Notes: a model not told the origin generated them from the sequence alone. A DNA stretch of 64,000 nt from Stratiolaelaps scimitus (GCA_019614645.1 JABWDB010000034.1:3224001-3288000); one strand, 5' to 3'. Counted from the first letter of the stretch, positions 1 to 14,734 are shown. Program-made: numbers and translations.

Positions 1-1594
1 CATCTCTTTCAGAAGAAGCACCAAATGTTCTGCTGCCACCCCAACACTGTCAAACAACATTAGGTGGTTCGAGTCTCTGAACGAAGAGCGAGCCTTCTCT
101 GTTTCAAGGGGCATCCAGCCTTCGTTACCCATGGCACAGCAGATTCTTTCCACAAGTGGTGGACAAAACGAATCATATCATATCATAATCAAATGTTTAT
201 TCTCGGAACTGCAATATACATACATATGCATAAGTTCTCGGTAAAAAAAAAAAGTAAATATAATAGTCACGTCCATAATGGCAGATCATCAAGGCAGATC
301 ATAGTGTTCTTTTGAACCTCCTCTTCACGTGTCCACCACGCTCAGTCCTGAGTCCGTGACGTGGACCGTTATGAGCTGTTTTCTATTATTTTTCCTTTTT
401 TAGAGAAGTGTCCTTTTTTACTCTCGACGAAAAGGCGGACGTCACAGGACTATCGTACAGTATGACCGGTGGAATATTGAATCCTGTTTAATACGTCTAC
501 ATATGTTTGATGAAAATACTTATATAGAGGCATACTCTTAATATATATATATATTATAACTCAATTATGGCTGTTATACCTTATACTATAGTACACATAA
601 TCTACGCGTTAACAGAGCACGTCGACAAATAGTCAGACGCTATTGCCAACAACCTATCTGAGAGTAACATTCGGGGTATCCTTCCGGGGGGATAAAGACG
701 CAATAAAATGTCGGTTAGCTGTAATTTTTTCTGATGGTTGATTGATGTCTCTCGACAGAACAGGTGCCAGAGGCATCACAATTGCTCAACGATCACGAGC
801 GACACTGTTGCCAATCGCATGGCGACGTTGACGATCGTAGAAGTGAGTTTCTTCTCGTTGAGAGAATCTATGTAGAATTGTGCGAAGTCTAAAAGACTCG
901 AAGGCCGCTTGTTTGTCTCGTTAAACAGCGTTCTGTCTGTGTCCCTAGCGATATTGGGGATGTTAACACGAAGTGACTATGTCCACTGTTCTCGCAGCGA
1001 GTTCGATATAGTGAACATTGTATGTTATCCAGCACAGGCTCACTCTCAATCGTATTGATGCTTCATGATGTTGGTTCAAGAGGGCAGTTGTCCTAGAATT
1101 ATTATGGCAGCATTGCTGATTGCCAAACAATACGACATCCCTGTAGCGTATGCGTGCGTGCGTTTCTACAGTTTTATGCTGCCGCCGTTATGCGTTATCC
1201 TAAACGATTTCGACGTCACTACCCCCTCTCGAATGTCCGTGTCGAACTGATTGTGAGGATAGCTTAATGAAGGACTTCGCCAAGAAATCTATCTGTGAGA
1301 TACAATGCTGAGAGCAATCTGGTAGCGCGTCCTTACGTAAACAACAAAAAACAACAACAGCACCGCGTGCAGTAATCATTACGTGTTTTTATAGAGAACG
1401 CCGCTACATGGAGAGGCTGGTCGTTGACGTCATTAAGACTCTCTTCGAAAAAAAAACAACCACCACGTCAGCACTTGACTGCTAATCGAGCGCCTAAGCG
1501 CCTCGATTGAACGACCACCCACGAATATCTATGCTTCAGGTCGTTATAGGATCGTCTCGTTAACCTGAACTATGTCTACCGTTGGCCTGTTTGC
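1..1594. other. unrecognised intergenic or intronic DNA
   Basis: No open frame here resembles a known protein. A single tRNA B-box-like match occurs at 65-76, but no A box lies upstream within the window. Short AT runs occur near 540-556. I see no other structure. Confidence 0.5.
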
Positions 1595-1615
1595 TATATA
1601 TATATATATATATAT
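1595..1615. repeat. (TA)n microsatellite
   Basis: Uninterrupted alternating TA over 21 bases, read directly. Confidence 0.95.
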
Positions 1616-1700
1616 GGGCCGAGTTGAATTTCAAACTTATGGATATCCGCGTTGTGCCTTGAATTTTCGTCTCGAATCGACTCCGAAAAAGTCATGCCTT

Positions 1701-1856
1701 ATGTCATTAATGATCTAACTGTTTTTTCGAGCTGACCCTCAGCGGTTCCCTTATCTGACCTAGGCCTCAGCTCTTAACCTTTTAGGTATTACTATAAGGA
1801 CCTGTCGGGGCCACCTTTGCTTATTCTCTGCCTTACTCATGTCATTAATGATCTAA
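1701..1856 (-). mobile_element. SINE family B, 5'-truncated copy with 18-bp target duplication
   Basis: The 120-bp body at 1719-1838 is the reverse complement of the 3' half of the fuller copy at 44,935-45,209, with the same order of blocks. In element orientation these are a GGTGGCC-type block, a run around 'taatacctaaaag', and a CAGCTCG-like motif leading into an A-run. The body is bracketed by a perfect 18-bp direct repeat, ATGTCATTAATGATCTAA, at 1701-1718 and 1839-1856. That is the signature of LINE-mediated insertion. The tRNA-like head is missing, so the copy is 5'-truncated. Identity of the repeat and the duplication are seen directly; the insertion mechanism is known from SINE biology. 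Confidence 0.85.
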
Positions 1857-2976
1857 TATCTAATACCTTTACTAGTTGTGCTATTGACAACTCGCAGGCT
1901 CTATTCGAAATTAGACCGGCTCTGTTTACACCTGCGGCCTTCCATTTGTCGCTCCTGATCGGGCGCAAATTTGCCGTTCGACCAATCAGCGGCCGTTATC
2001 TATTATGAAATGTGTGTTGTGGCTCGAACGCCACAACTATGAAAATATGCGATTTTGGTAGTGTCAAGAGTATGTATTATCACGTGAATTGTGTCAGTTA
2101 ATGAGAAATTATGAGGAATATCGATTGGAATAATTTCAATGATGTGCTGATTGTGTATGTGATTAGTAGAAGAGGTTTGGTGTTCTGGTGGCAGAATTTC
2201 AATATCAAGGAATCAGTACTTCGCTTCCCCGATTGAGTGATGGAAATTTCGCTCTGAACCAATCGAATTGCTTGAAGTGGCGCTGACGACCACTCGCGGA
2301 GGCGATGTCAGGGAAGACTCGACCTCTGACAATAGAGTGACACTAGAAGCCGTCGTAGATGGTCGAAGTTTGTGCACTACAGCCGCTGCGCGGCAGTAGC
2401 CTCTTGCTATTACCACTACTACTACTGTGTTCTCATTGACAGCCCCACTAGCGTAGACAGTGATCCCCCGTTCGGTCTAGCATATACGATCACGCGCCCA
2501 GGGATATACGGCAACCGTTGAAATATGCCCATTGACATTTTACAGTTAAATTGTGAACTCACACGCTCCCCTGTACCCAGTAAATGACATTTGGTTGTAC
2601 GAACATTCATGTTGCCTATTTATGATACATCGTATATATTACAAACTACGAGGGGAAAAATAACGCGTCTTAGACAGTGTATGACAATGAGGCTGGGTCA
2701 CCGATGAATGACTTGTGTCTGGTAAAAGTTCGTGCAAGGCCGAAGTTTTCAGGTGACAGGAGGAGATATAATAGATGCCTACTAGCTAAGGAGATGGGCC
2801 CCGTGGCGGATATTCGCGGTGGTATTCCGGACTATGCTTCCGGAAAAGTTGACAACATATTCAAGATGGGCGTCGGTGGCCGTCTACGATAAGTGCGATA
2901 ATGGCACAAGAAGGAGATGGTAGCGACCTGACGGGCTGCAAGCTATGTGACGAACCCTAGCATATTTAACAGGAGA
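1857..2976. other. unrecognised stretch
   Basis: Short open frames of 60-71 codons occur on both strands but none looks like a protein family. A small (ACT)n run is near 2415. Nothing else is evident. Confidence 0.5.
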
Positions 2977-4838
<1,862 letters not shown>

Positions 4839-4862
4839 CCCCCCCCCCCCCCCGCCCCCGCC
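4839..4862. repeat. poly-C tract, possible G-quadruplex on the minus strand
   Basis: Fifteen consecutive C, then G, then further C-runs separated by single G. On the minus strand this gives several G-runs of four or more within about 25 bases, which fits the G-quadruplex pattern. No function is implied by the sequence alone. Confidence 0.8.
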
Positions 4863-7800
4863 CCTTCCACAATCCCATTCGCGATTCTGCTGAGAACACT
4901 GACGTCTGTTTCAGGCTAAACTCGCTTTTTGCGCTACATGAAACGCGAGTGTGTGTTTCGGTCTGCTCTTGTATAAGAAGGTATGATGAAGGGAAGCCCA
5001 TCATAGGTAGTTGAGGTGGCTGGCGCGAGTTCGGGTTTCCGCGACCTCCCGGAATCGCGGAATCTCAGCTCCGTCCAGTGGCAGCACAGGTTGTCTGATG
5101 TCTCGTGTAACCTCACACATCCTAGATCCTTCTCAGGCATTCGTCTCGCAGGAGGCTTTGAGTTGGAGCGGGTGAAGAAGATTAGGCTCATCGAAATGAA
5201 TCTACATAGATCCATAGGGGAGGACGTGCGTTCAAATATTCGTAAATAAATGTATGTCTCATTGAGAAATACGTCGTTTCGAGGCAGGCACAGCTTCAAA
5301 CGATGATTGCCATACGCTAACATTTGAGTTTGATTACGTTTAAGCCGTAATAAGACATTTAGCAACGGTGGTACAATCCTCGTATATGTGTCGCTATTGA
5401 TCTGATCACGTAGTATTATATTGTATGCGGAATGATCTCAGTTCAACTGGGGAATAATTGAACTCTGTGGTAGATTTCTTGTTTGTTGGATGTGTTCGTT
5501 AAGTGATATTTGATTGCGGATGAAAGATTTCAACGCCACCCCGTTGTCTGGTCCACACTGACGTTCAGAGGTTCATTATACGTTGTGCAACCAGGTAAGC
5601 CTTGAAAACTGCTAGTTCAAGACGGTAACCATGTCAAGTTCATGATGCATGCACTTGTTCAACCTGCGCATCGACACCGTATCGACTCGTACCAAAATAT
5701 ATCATGTATGGGTCGCCCTCTATTTGTCTGCAGCCGGAGGGATTTTTGCTGGCCTGCCTTCAGAGTGCCAATAGGTAATTGATAGAACCGGATGTGAAAC
5801 GACCGCGCTGATTTCCGGCGCAATTTCTATTTTCGCCACCTCGTCAGCGACCAACCAAACGAGACCGGCGCATTTTTGCTTGCCTGTATATCTATATCGA
5901 ACACCTCTCAGTGTCGTCATCCAACGTACATTAATGTATTATAATTCGTGGCCCATTCCGAAACTGATGATAGTGAGAAGATTTTTGTTGTGCCAATATC
6001 CTTCGTGCTCTCGATGTCAAATTCATGTAGCGATTTCGAGATCTCTAACCCTGCACTGCTGACGGAGTATAGAGCAAGGCTATGTATGAATGAATTATTT
6101 TAAAATCACTGTTCTCTCCTAAACTTAAAAGCCGTAAGTAAAGTGGGGATATAACTGGAGATAACTGGAGATGACCGGACGATATAAAAGCTGTAGTAAT
6201 CATGCAGTCATACGACTATTAATCAAAACGTCCTGTGGTAGAGATCGACCCAATTACCTAATCTTTATCGTTCTCAAATGCAAATGACTTGTCCGAGTCA
6301 TGCATCTGTGGACGGCTGCTGACGATCGCTCCGACAATCGTACAATCGCCGCCAGAGGACAACGAACGAATGATTATCGGCAGGTATATGCCGCACCGCA
6401 GTGAGCAGCACTCATCACCACCATCCAATATCAACACAACAGCGATAGAGCCTTCACGGTAACGAGCCGCAGGCTAACTAGCCCCTGAATACAAAACAAT
6501 CAGACCTACTCTCTCATTACATGATCTATTCATGAGCCCCGGCGACAAGTTGCGGCTGTGGTGCTGATACATTCGTCCGAGTGGCATGTGTAATACATTT
6601 GCTTGTGTCTGTCCCTCGCTTGCGGTTGATGTGACGCAATCATGAACATGATCTCGAACATGAGGATAAATTAGCTGAACTTCGTACGTTGGCCTTCGAC
6701 GGTTTTCGGGCGGCGGCATCGGCCGCGTTCTAAGCACATTTGCAAGTCGTAACACTGACGTAGGAGGCTTAATTGGGCTAGTCCAACTCCGGATGGATGT
6801 TTGGCCATAAGTGCAGAAATCCACACCCATACAAAACGATGGGGTTCCAATGATGGGTGCTAACTTGGGGCCGAGGAAGAGAAATAGGCTGATCCTTTGG
6901 CTGAAGGATCGAGAAAGAAAGCCGTGCTTCCGATAGGGGAAATATTTCCCCGGGAACGTTAACGACAACGATTCGTTAGCAACAGAAACATATACGAAGA
7001 GACGCTTAGGAAAGGCCGCGGGAGTAGCTGCTCCGTGTCCGAGCTTAGGCTTCGACGGCGGCGCAGCGGGTGATGACAACTATATAGTGGCAGCGGTGAG
7101 AGCTGTCAGAGGTGTTGTCAGCTCATGACGTACTTCGATGGAACGCTGATTGAGTACTTATTCTATGGGGAGTGCATGTGTATATGTTCTACCGCAGCTA
7201 TTATAGTTGTTCAACTTGAGATAACAGTGCAGCCTCGAACGTCCGATCCTTGCCGGATTACTTTCCGAGATGTTCACAGGTTGAATAATCGTTTAATGTC
7301 TGAGTAAATTCCTTCAAAAACATAAGGAACATACAAATAATACCCATGGGAGGCATCCACCTTTAGTCAAATGCCACATTAATTTTCGATATGTGGATTA
7401 TACGGCATATACAGCAAAAATATACAAATCACTCCATTTTGTCGTCTGTCTGAGAAAAATATATCAGACAAGCCGAAGCACAACAGATATCGAAGAGCAG
7501 GGAAGCACAAAATATAGAGGACGATTTTTTTTCTTTGCCAGTTGCTCCCTTCGTCTTTGCCACCACAAACTCGAAACTATGCAACATATGTTTTTTCTTC
7601 CTCGCATGCTATACGCCGACCATTGCCACTATATCTAGGGCAAATAAGCAAAACGTTCCCGTGGTCCAGTCAGAACTGACTCCGTCGAGAGTTGCCGCAG
7701 GATCACCCCAGCTGCTGGTGCCGCCGACGTCGTCGTCGCCCAGGACCAGGCCGGCTGCACCCTCTGCCTGCCATTTTTCGAATCTGCGTAAGTCTGCGGG

Positions 7801-8650
7801 TGTCTGAGAGGATTAGATGCACTTCCATCGTATGCTAAAAAGGGCTCAGTTAGCCTAGCTTCCTGGTCCTAGGTCCCTGCCTCTGGCGCCGTCTCCTCCA
7901 CACGCTCTGGTGGCGGCGCTGGTGGAACGAAGGCTGCACCGGCCGTCGGCCTGATGCAGGACCACACCACTGCGCAGGATCCTGCGACGACGACGTCACG
8001 CTCATCAGGCCCAGGCCAGACCTCTCGAAGCCGTCCTTTTTCTGTGGGCGGCTGTGGCCTCAGGATGGACGACCCCACCCACCCACACGGAGAGTGCGGT
8101 TCCGGTCCTGGGCTGGGGTAGCACTGGGACACCCAGCGCCAAGCGACTTTGCCGGTACTTGGTGGCCAAGCTGCTCGTTTGCAACGGGTGCGGGTATGGT
8201 GGCCTCGCCCCCCATACCCGGGGTGGAGGGGGGACGGGGAGGGGGGCATGCCTGGGGGCTCCTGGGTGAAAATGGATAAAGAAGACTGAGCAAGCTTCGT
8301 GAATGGACGCGGAGCCAGATGAATGGACGGGGCGAGCGCCGTCCAGAACTCAGCAGCATCCTTCTCGAAGACGAAGAAGAGAAGGAGATGTTCGCTCCCT
8401 CATACACAGATGCACAGAAACGGGGAACACAAGCCGACAGGGAAGCGACCACGACGACTACTAACGGACTTCGTCAAAAGCACCATTAACGAACACGAAC
8501 GAAGGCAGGGATGCCGAAAGCGGGAACACCGGGCGCTCCGGAGCACGACGTGGTGGCAGCTCTCCCAGCAAACCGCTAGGGGAGTTCTTGCTGAGGCGAC
8601 GGGGCGAATGGGTTGAGGGGTTCGTTCGTTGTGTGAGAGAAAAGAAAAGC
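4863..8650. other. unrecognised stretch; one 201-codon open frame of doubtful meaning
   Basis: A 201-codon minus-strand open frame at 6474-7079 starts at a TTG, matches no family I know, and is about what chance would give once in a window of this size. The block at 7,870-8,280 is GC-rich with overlapping open frames on both strands, as expected from GC content. A 14-bp perfect palindrome lies at 7973-7986. Confidence 0.4.
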
Positions 8651-8667
8651 GAGAGAGAGAGAGAGAG
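8651..8667. repeat. (GA)n microsatellite
   Basis: Pure GA alternation over about 17 bases, embedded in a longer purine-rich run. Confidence 0.9.
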
Positions 8668-8834
8668 GGAAAGTGTGGTAGCTAAGCACTCGCTGGGAAC
8701 TTCATCAGAAACCATCTGAGCTACTGGACGACCCACTGACTGAGCGGGCATCTACTACTGACTACTACTGCTGCTGCTACCACCGCCCGAGTCGCGATAA
8801 CCAGATACATCTGCTGCGGCTCTGAGTGGCCTAG

Positions 8835-9749
8835 GTGGTGCTGGCTGTGCGGGCCTTTTTTTGTGTAACAGACAGCAGCAGCAGCCATGCCTCCATCCGC
8901 CACTCGCAGCCGGACGAACCACCGCGGCGGGAGGCAGCAAGCGAGTGTTTCCCAGACTTGAGGACCGCCTACGCGTCACCCCAGAGCTCGTACACCAGCC
9001 CCCCGACCGGGGGAACGAACGTTGCCCATCCGCTCAACCGTCGCCCCGCTGACCCGGGCGGCGCCAGCGACCGCAGAAGCGGACAGTTTGCATCCTCGTG
9101 GGGTAACGGCCAGACTGACAATGGGATCGTAGCACAGCCGCCCAGAGTGCCGCCTGCGGAGAGAGCAGCTCCAATGAATGCTGTTCCAGCTCCCGAAGCT
9201 CAACTGGCCAGGCGGCAGGCCGAACTTGTAACTCACGAGCTGAGCTCCTCGAAGCGAATGTGTCGGGCACTCGGAGCAGCTCCGCGTCGTCCCCACGACT
9301 TCCTGGAGACTTTTGTGCTGCGTAAGCAACGCAGTTATGTAGCGCAATGCGCAGTGCAAAGCGTCGTTCCTTTCCTGCTCGCTTACGTTCGTCTCTCCTT
9401 CTCGTTGTTTACGATTCCACCGCGCTACCGGCACACCCGTTTTCTCGCTACCGCTGGCTGCAGTGGTGCGCAGCAAGTCCTGTGGCCTTACACGGTGCGA
9501 TGCTACGCCGGGACGACTGGCCGGACTGCTTCGGAGCGCCCCATCAAGCACAGCGAGGGCGCTGCCCGTGATGAGGGGCTGAGTTGCAAAACTAATGAAG
9601 TGCCAGCATCCGAGGTAATCGCCTTGCCATTGGAAAAAAATCGTGTCTGCTGCGAATGCGCTCTTCGGGCGGGCGTCTACTTAGCCCCCGGAGTCAACTC
9701 AAAATACCGCCAAATAACAGAGGAATATTGTATATATATATATATATGA
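8835..9749 (+). other. long open frame of unknown identity in a GC-rich block
   Basis: An uninterrupted plus-strand frame of about 304 codons, far longer than most chance frames in this window. It opens at a GTG, has no convincing start and runs into a TA microsatellite at its end. No domain, signal peptide or membrane pattern is clear. The middle is rich in Pro, Ala, Arg and Glu, and Cys residues are scattered. The antisense frame at 8976-9551 is also open, as high GC would favour. It could be a large exon, a degenerate repeat product or chance in GC-rich DNA. I do not assign a function. Confidence 0.25.
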
Positions 9750-9755
9750 AGCGCA

Positions 9756-9786
<31 letters not shown>

Positions 9787-9839
9787 GAAGCGAATTCGAG
9801 CTAAATTTTATGTTACCAATCATTCACGTTTTTGCAATG

Positions 9840-9877
<38 letters not shown>

Positions 9878-9934
9878 TATACATAGCGATTTTTGCAATT
9901 GACAATACACTCCGCGGCTATTATATATATATAG
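9731..9934. repeat. cluster of (AT)n microsatellites
   Basis: AT alternations at 9731-9747, 9760-9785, 9843-9875 and about 9919-9932 within 200 bases, separated by unique sequence. Confidence 0.9.
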
Positions 9935-10444
9935 GGAACCTTTGTCAAAACACAAGTCCAACGTTGCACGTTTGTGAAAATTGTAGCGCTTTAGCAGCCG
10001 GTGGCAACGAGAATAGCGATACAGCCACCGGCGAGCGACTTCCGAATCTCGAGCACTGATAGCGTATTAATGCAGCTCATTGTCAAGCGATTTCGCTTCG
10101 GCGCGATTTGGCAACAGTGGACGACTGCTGGTAGCGATTTAGGCGAAGCATCCAGCCAGGCCACCGTTGCCCCTTCTCCCCTTGTCCGTTTCGACTTCCC
10201 GCTGTTCCGAAACATTCTGAGCAGCAGCGACGGAGTCTCTGCGCAATTGAAATCATAAACGATCTCGCTGCCGTTTGATTCGTTAATAGCTACGATAAAA
10301 CGATCAGAGGGAAGAGCACTCTGCGAATCTCACTGGATTCTATTATACTAGTGCTCATTATCTACATAAATATACGATAGAGTGTGATCAAAATCATCAG
10401 GGGGCATAATCTATAAATATAAAGAAATATAATATATATATATA
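9935..10444. other. unrecognised stretch
   Basis: Overlapping open frames of 74-85 codons on the two strands near 10,000-10,250 have no recognisable similarity. Nothing else is seen. Confidence 0.45.
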
Positions 10445-10590
10445 CCAGCGCGGTGGCTTGGGCGGCTAAGTGTCTGGCTATCAGAAGCCAGAGGGTGCAG
10501 GTTCGAGCCCCGCTGTGTGGTGACATATAAGAGAGCTTAAGCATCGTAAAATTGCAGCTCCTTTCATAAACCAATATACCTTTACCTAAT
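10445..10590 (+). mobile_element. SINE family C copy 1, serine-tRNA-like head
   Basis: The head has an A-box-like TGGCTTGGGCGG near 10,454 and a B box GGTTCGAGCC at 10,500-10,509. Between them a paired stem reads TCTGGCTA...AGCCAGA, as in class II (serine or leucine) tRNAs. The tail block (ATAAGAGAGCTTAAGCAT, then TTGCAGCTCC and a TTCATAAAC-type end) recurs at 10,800-10,920 and, inverted, at 62,467-62,528. Target duplications are not clear because the 5' flank is an AT repeat. It is a tRNA-derived SINE rather than a tRNA gene: the acceptor stem does not close and an unrelated tail follows. Confidence 0.7.
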
Positions 10591-10799
10591 ATCCACATGA
10601 GTAGCATGGTATGATAATTTTATTGTTATTATGATGAGCGGTGATGAAATAAAGGGAATGATAGTTAAGTCTCGCACTGGCGCTGATCTCTGGTAATGCG
10701 CAGCTCGGGCACTGGCATCGATGCTGATGCAGGTATGCACGAGTGATGTCAGCGAATCTAGTCAATTATTGATAGGCTGAGTTCCTTTGAGAGAAACAG

Positions 10800-10920
10800 T
10801 GTGACGCTTCGCGGAGCGAGCCGCAAGCGTCAGTTCGGGCCCCGCGACGTGTAGAAGATCCATGAGAGAACTTGGGCATTGAAAAAAGTTGCAGTTCCTT
10901 TAATAAACATTTTGCCTTTG
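10800..10920 (+). mobile_element. SINE family C copy 2
   Basis: Shares the B-box region (AGTTCGGGCC at 10,832-10,841, one change from the usual core) and the whole tail block of copy 1. The tail includes GAGAGAACTTGGGCATT and TTGCAGTTCCTTTAATAAAC. The 5' head is diverged or replaced. The two copies are about 330 bp apart in the same orientation, either two insertions or a local duplication. Confidence 0.65.
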
Positions 10921-12678
10921 TTGGCTGCCGGCCAATGATGCTAGTGCTCACAGCAGGTGTTCGCAGGTGTTACGAACGTTCCACGATGAGAGGCGCCTCC
11001 ATGTTCGCAGCAGCTATAAGGAGACGCGTATGCCTGCAAGTTGCGTCCAACTGGGCCACTGCGCAGGCTGGACTTAACAAATCAAAGTGAATCAGTGTAT
11101 ATAATAGTATAAGTGTAGGCGGCTGCAGTGGCTGAAATGTCACCATAGGCGGTAGGTACATGGGTAGGTATTGGTTACATTGATTCAGCAACGGACAATA
11201 GGTAATGGAAACTGATTCATTGAGGGATGAGTCATTGTTTAGCAGGCTGATAATGTGTTTGCAAGATATTAATTTGAAATAAAACCTACTATTTTAATAG
11301 AAGTAATGCCCTAGTTGAATTGTATCTGCTACCTTTAGTGAATAATGCTTGCAGGTATTCATTCATGTGATAGTCCATACGTGAAGACAAGCTTTGTAAG
11401 TCTTATTATGCCATTATTATTTAATAAATGACTCAATTCGTAGAAGTGAAGAAACCAGAATCGAAGTTTGAGATAATGATAATACAAATATCTTCCGGGC
11501 TTTCTTCCAATATGCTGTCACTTCGAAGATTGCTAATTGTTTGATTCGTGCTGTCCTGCGGTACGAGGTCCAACGGCCGTTTACCCTCCGCTCAGTGTCT
11601 GTCCGTATCTAGGGCATGGCGCTGTTTCAACTCTGCCAGCGTCGTCGATATACTGTCTGCGGGGTCGTGTTCGGATCAGGCGGGGATCCTGTTCGTCTTG
11701 ATCAGTCCTCTTCATCATTACAAAGTGCAAGAGTCATCGAGGTCGAGGTAAGCGATGAAGGCCTTGTGTTGCTAGGTGAGTCCGGTCGGTCGGTCGGTCG
11801 GGTAGTCAGTTGGTTGGGCGGTCTTGTTGTGTACGTAAGTGCGTCACCATCGCTCGTCGTCTTGGCCTCATGGCCGAGATACCGTTCCGAATCCGAGTCG
11901 TTATCGGCTAACCGCAGGTTGTTCGGCTGTTCGTGTCAGAAGAACGAGAAGGGGAGCGTTGCCACTTCGACCTTAGCTATCTGTCACTCACACACGTTCG
12001 CGCACTTCACATCCGGCCAAGTTAAGGCCCATCGAGCCTGTTCGTGGGATAGGCCGAACTGGTGCGAAGCAGCAGGACGGCAGTCGCCAACCGTGCTCAT
12101 TCCCTCACCCCTGAAATAGATATGGGGAAGGTATTGGCCAGCTAGGAATTGGTCCCTATTTTCCAAGGTCTGGTCGCCGAGGCCCGATGTGGGTCGGGTC
12201 GGTAACAGCAACAGCAGCACTGCTACTACCACCACCACCACCACCAGATAAGATGAAACAGGCCCACTCCATCATATACCCGTTCGAAGCTGTATCACAT
12301 CTCACTGTTGCTCGCCCCGGGCCCTGCTGTTTCTATCGGGTACTGCATCCTGCATTAGATCGGGCAGCAGGACCATTCGGCAGCGCCGCTTGCGAGAAAC
12401 GGACGCTCTGAGAAACAGTCGGAGCGAAGGCGCCTCGCAGTGCTGACGTCGAGGTAACTGTATCCGAGATCCGACGAAAGAGAGAGAGAAAGAGCTGCAC
12501 AGGGAAAAGATGCCGCCCTCTCTATTGCGAGCATGATTCTACCAGAGTGCTTGGGCTTCCCGTAGCATGATGAAATAGCCACACTACGACGAAATGCTGC
12601 CAACGAATGAGAGAAGGGATAAAATAACTGGTCGAGTGCTGGCCGAATGGATGACCACCTTAAATCAACCGTATAATA
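10921..12678. other. unrecognised stretch
   Basis: A 167-codon plus frame at 11,616-12,119 and an overlapping frame at 11,548-11,751 have no recognisable similarity. A GGTAAGC donor-like site falls exactly at the end of the shorter frame, which is suggestive but not enough to call an exon. (GGTC)4 lies near 11,785 and (CAC)6 near 12,229-12,246. Confidence 0.4.
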
Positions 12679-12702
12679 CATATATATATATATATATATA
12701 TA
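12679..12702. repeat. (TA)n microsatellite
   Basis: Pure TA alternation over 24 bases. Confidence 0.95.
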
Positions 12703-14734
12703 GTACGGGCGGTGTAGCGTAACATTTACTAAATCACATAGTATGGTCTATTTTTGGGGGTATCCGTCCATATGTGTGTATATACCCACCACCCAAGTAT
12801 AAGGTAGTAGGCACGTAATATTAGGATTTCGAACGACTCTATCGTATATGCCTACGGCCCAGTGTAATAATATTGAAAGATCGCTTAGTCTGAAGAACAT
12901 TCATCATTTGTAACTAGGGTTGGATTGGGGGTGTTGAAAATCACCGAGATTGAAAGCAACATCTATATCGCTTTAAGCTACATATAAAGGGTATCTGCTA
13001 CACACAAGGGCTAAATTTTCTATTCTTCAACTCCATATAAGGGTATTGTGTGGGACGTCCGCCAGTAAAAACAGACTCCGTTGTGGGAATCACCTCGATC
13101 AAAACTGCATTCGTTGCTGCAGGCCAACACGGCCATGTTTGTATACTAAATACAGACGTAACCAAGTAAAAACCTGGTGAGATTTCACTCACACATCTAT
13201 CTCAGGCGACCTCCAGGCGACCAGCACGCAGCATGCTATATCCTCTCCCATTTTTCTATTATAATTGTAACAATTCTCACAGTGCTGCTGATCCTGCTGT
13301 CGGCTCGGTAAAAGTTCATAAGGTTGACTCAGCCTGAATGGATGACCCAAACAATTCACTTTATGTAAATAGAAGGTACGCTCATAAGGATGCACTTTTT
13401 CTCTTAGCGGCTCACTCGTTGCGAGCGCCCCTGCTCGTTACGCACAGCGTCACACATGGGCATTTCCTCGGTGGAGGAAGGTCACCCCCGGCGAGCAGCT
13501 ACTAAGTACCCAACCATAGCTCATCTCTGTCAGTATAGTGGGCTAGTCCATAACTGGCTGCTAGTTGCCGACCGAAAACAACAAGCCGAGCTGCGCGGAC
13601 GGGTCTAGTCCTGGCTCGCTGACGCCCTGTTAGCCAGACAGGCGTGCCTAGTGGTGGCGGAGAATATGCCGGACGCTCGTCCGTCGGGTCTTCATGGGTC
13701 CATAGACCTCATAGATGATGGTACGTAGAAGGCAGCCGGCCGCCGGACTTGGCCTGCTAGGGCGGAGCACAGGGCAACTGAGCGGGTAGGACGCCCCGTG
13801 GCGGGACGCCATAATATGCCCTAGCGAGACGGTCTCCTCGACGCCAGCATGGTCGACGGCGAGCCCTGACGAGCCGTCTGGCCTTCTCTATCCGCGCAGG
13901 AGTGAACTAGTGCCTGCTAGCCACAAGCATGACTTCATAAGGAGATAAAGACGTAACAGGTCGAGTTAATCTTCATAAAGGCTTATATTAGCCGTGGAGT
14001 CCTCTGGCCTATGGAAAGGCCTATGAGCCGTCTCCGTCGGCTCCCCCAGCATACGCGATATATACAGCACACGGCCAAGTACACAGCCGTCTATCGCGTA
14101 GAGCGCCACACGTGACGCGTCCACCGGGCTGTTCATCGAGCAGAGGAGGGGAATTGGCCAAACGCCCGCAAAGCACGCGCTGCGGGGAGCCGCAAGGAAT
14201 CCACGAATGAGCTAGACAACGAACGACAAAGCGCAGGCTAGACCAACTCTGCCAGCCCGGCGACCTTCTACTCACACTGACTTCCCGTCCATTCGCACAG
14301 TGAAGGCAAAATGAGAGAGGGAAAGAGAGAGATAGCAAGAGGAATAGGATCGGGTCAAGTTTAGGGGGCTCGGGGAACCCATAGAGGACAAGCAACGTAA
14401 ACCAAAAAACCAAAATCATCTCCATGACTCGTGGCAAGGTTGAAGATTAAATGTCTGTGAGAAGATCATGTTATGTAAATTATAGACGCAAGGTCATTAG
14501 ATAGACATGGGTCGACCCTGATGCATTAATCAATTGGAAATATAAATAGGTGTGCTATCGTATTTATGGAGTAATGCTGCAATCGCCTCGAGTTCATGTT
14601 TACTATGGTTATCTCAGGTAAATATATGAGCTATTATCGCGGCCTATATTTATTGATACTCTATTTCCTTCGACAAAGCAATAGATTGGGAGGTATAACC
14701 GCTAATATATTTTAGATTCTAATAATCGTTTCGT
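12703..14734. other. unrecognised stretch
   Basis: Mixed AT-rich and GC-rich DNA. The GC-rich block at 13,400-14,010 has no long frame. A 138-codon minus frame at 14,021-14,437 has no similarity I know. A short open segment at 13,056-13,169 is discussed among the rejected items. Confidence 0.4.

Noticed and set aside
6474..7079. 201-codon minus-strand frame
   Set aside because: A frame of this length is expected roughly once by chance in a window this size, and it starts at a TTG with no recognisable content.
13056..13169. Short open segment with a WD-repeat-like phrase (AAGQHGHVCILNTD)
   Set aside because: Only about 37 codons, no convincing acceptor or donor, and single WD-like phrases arise by chance.
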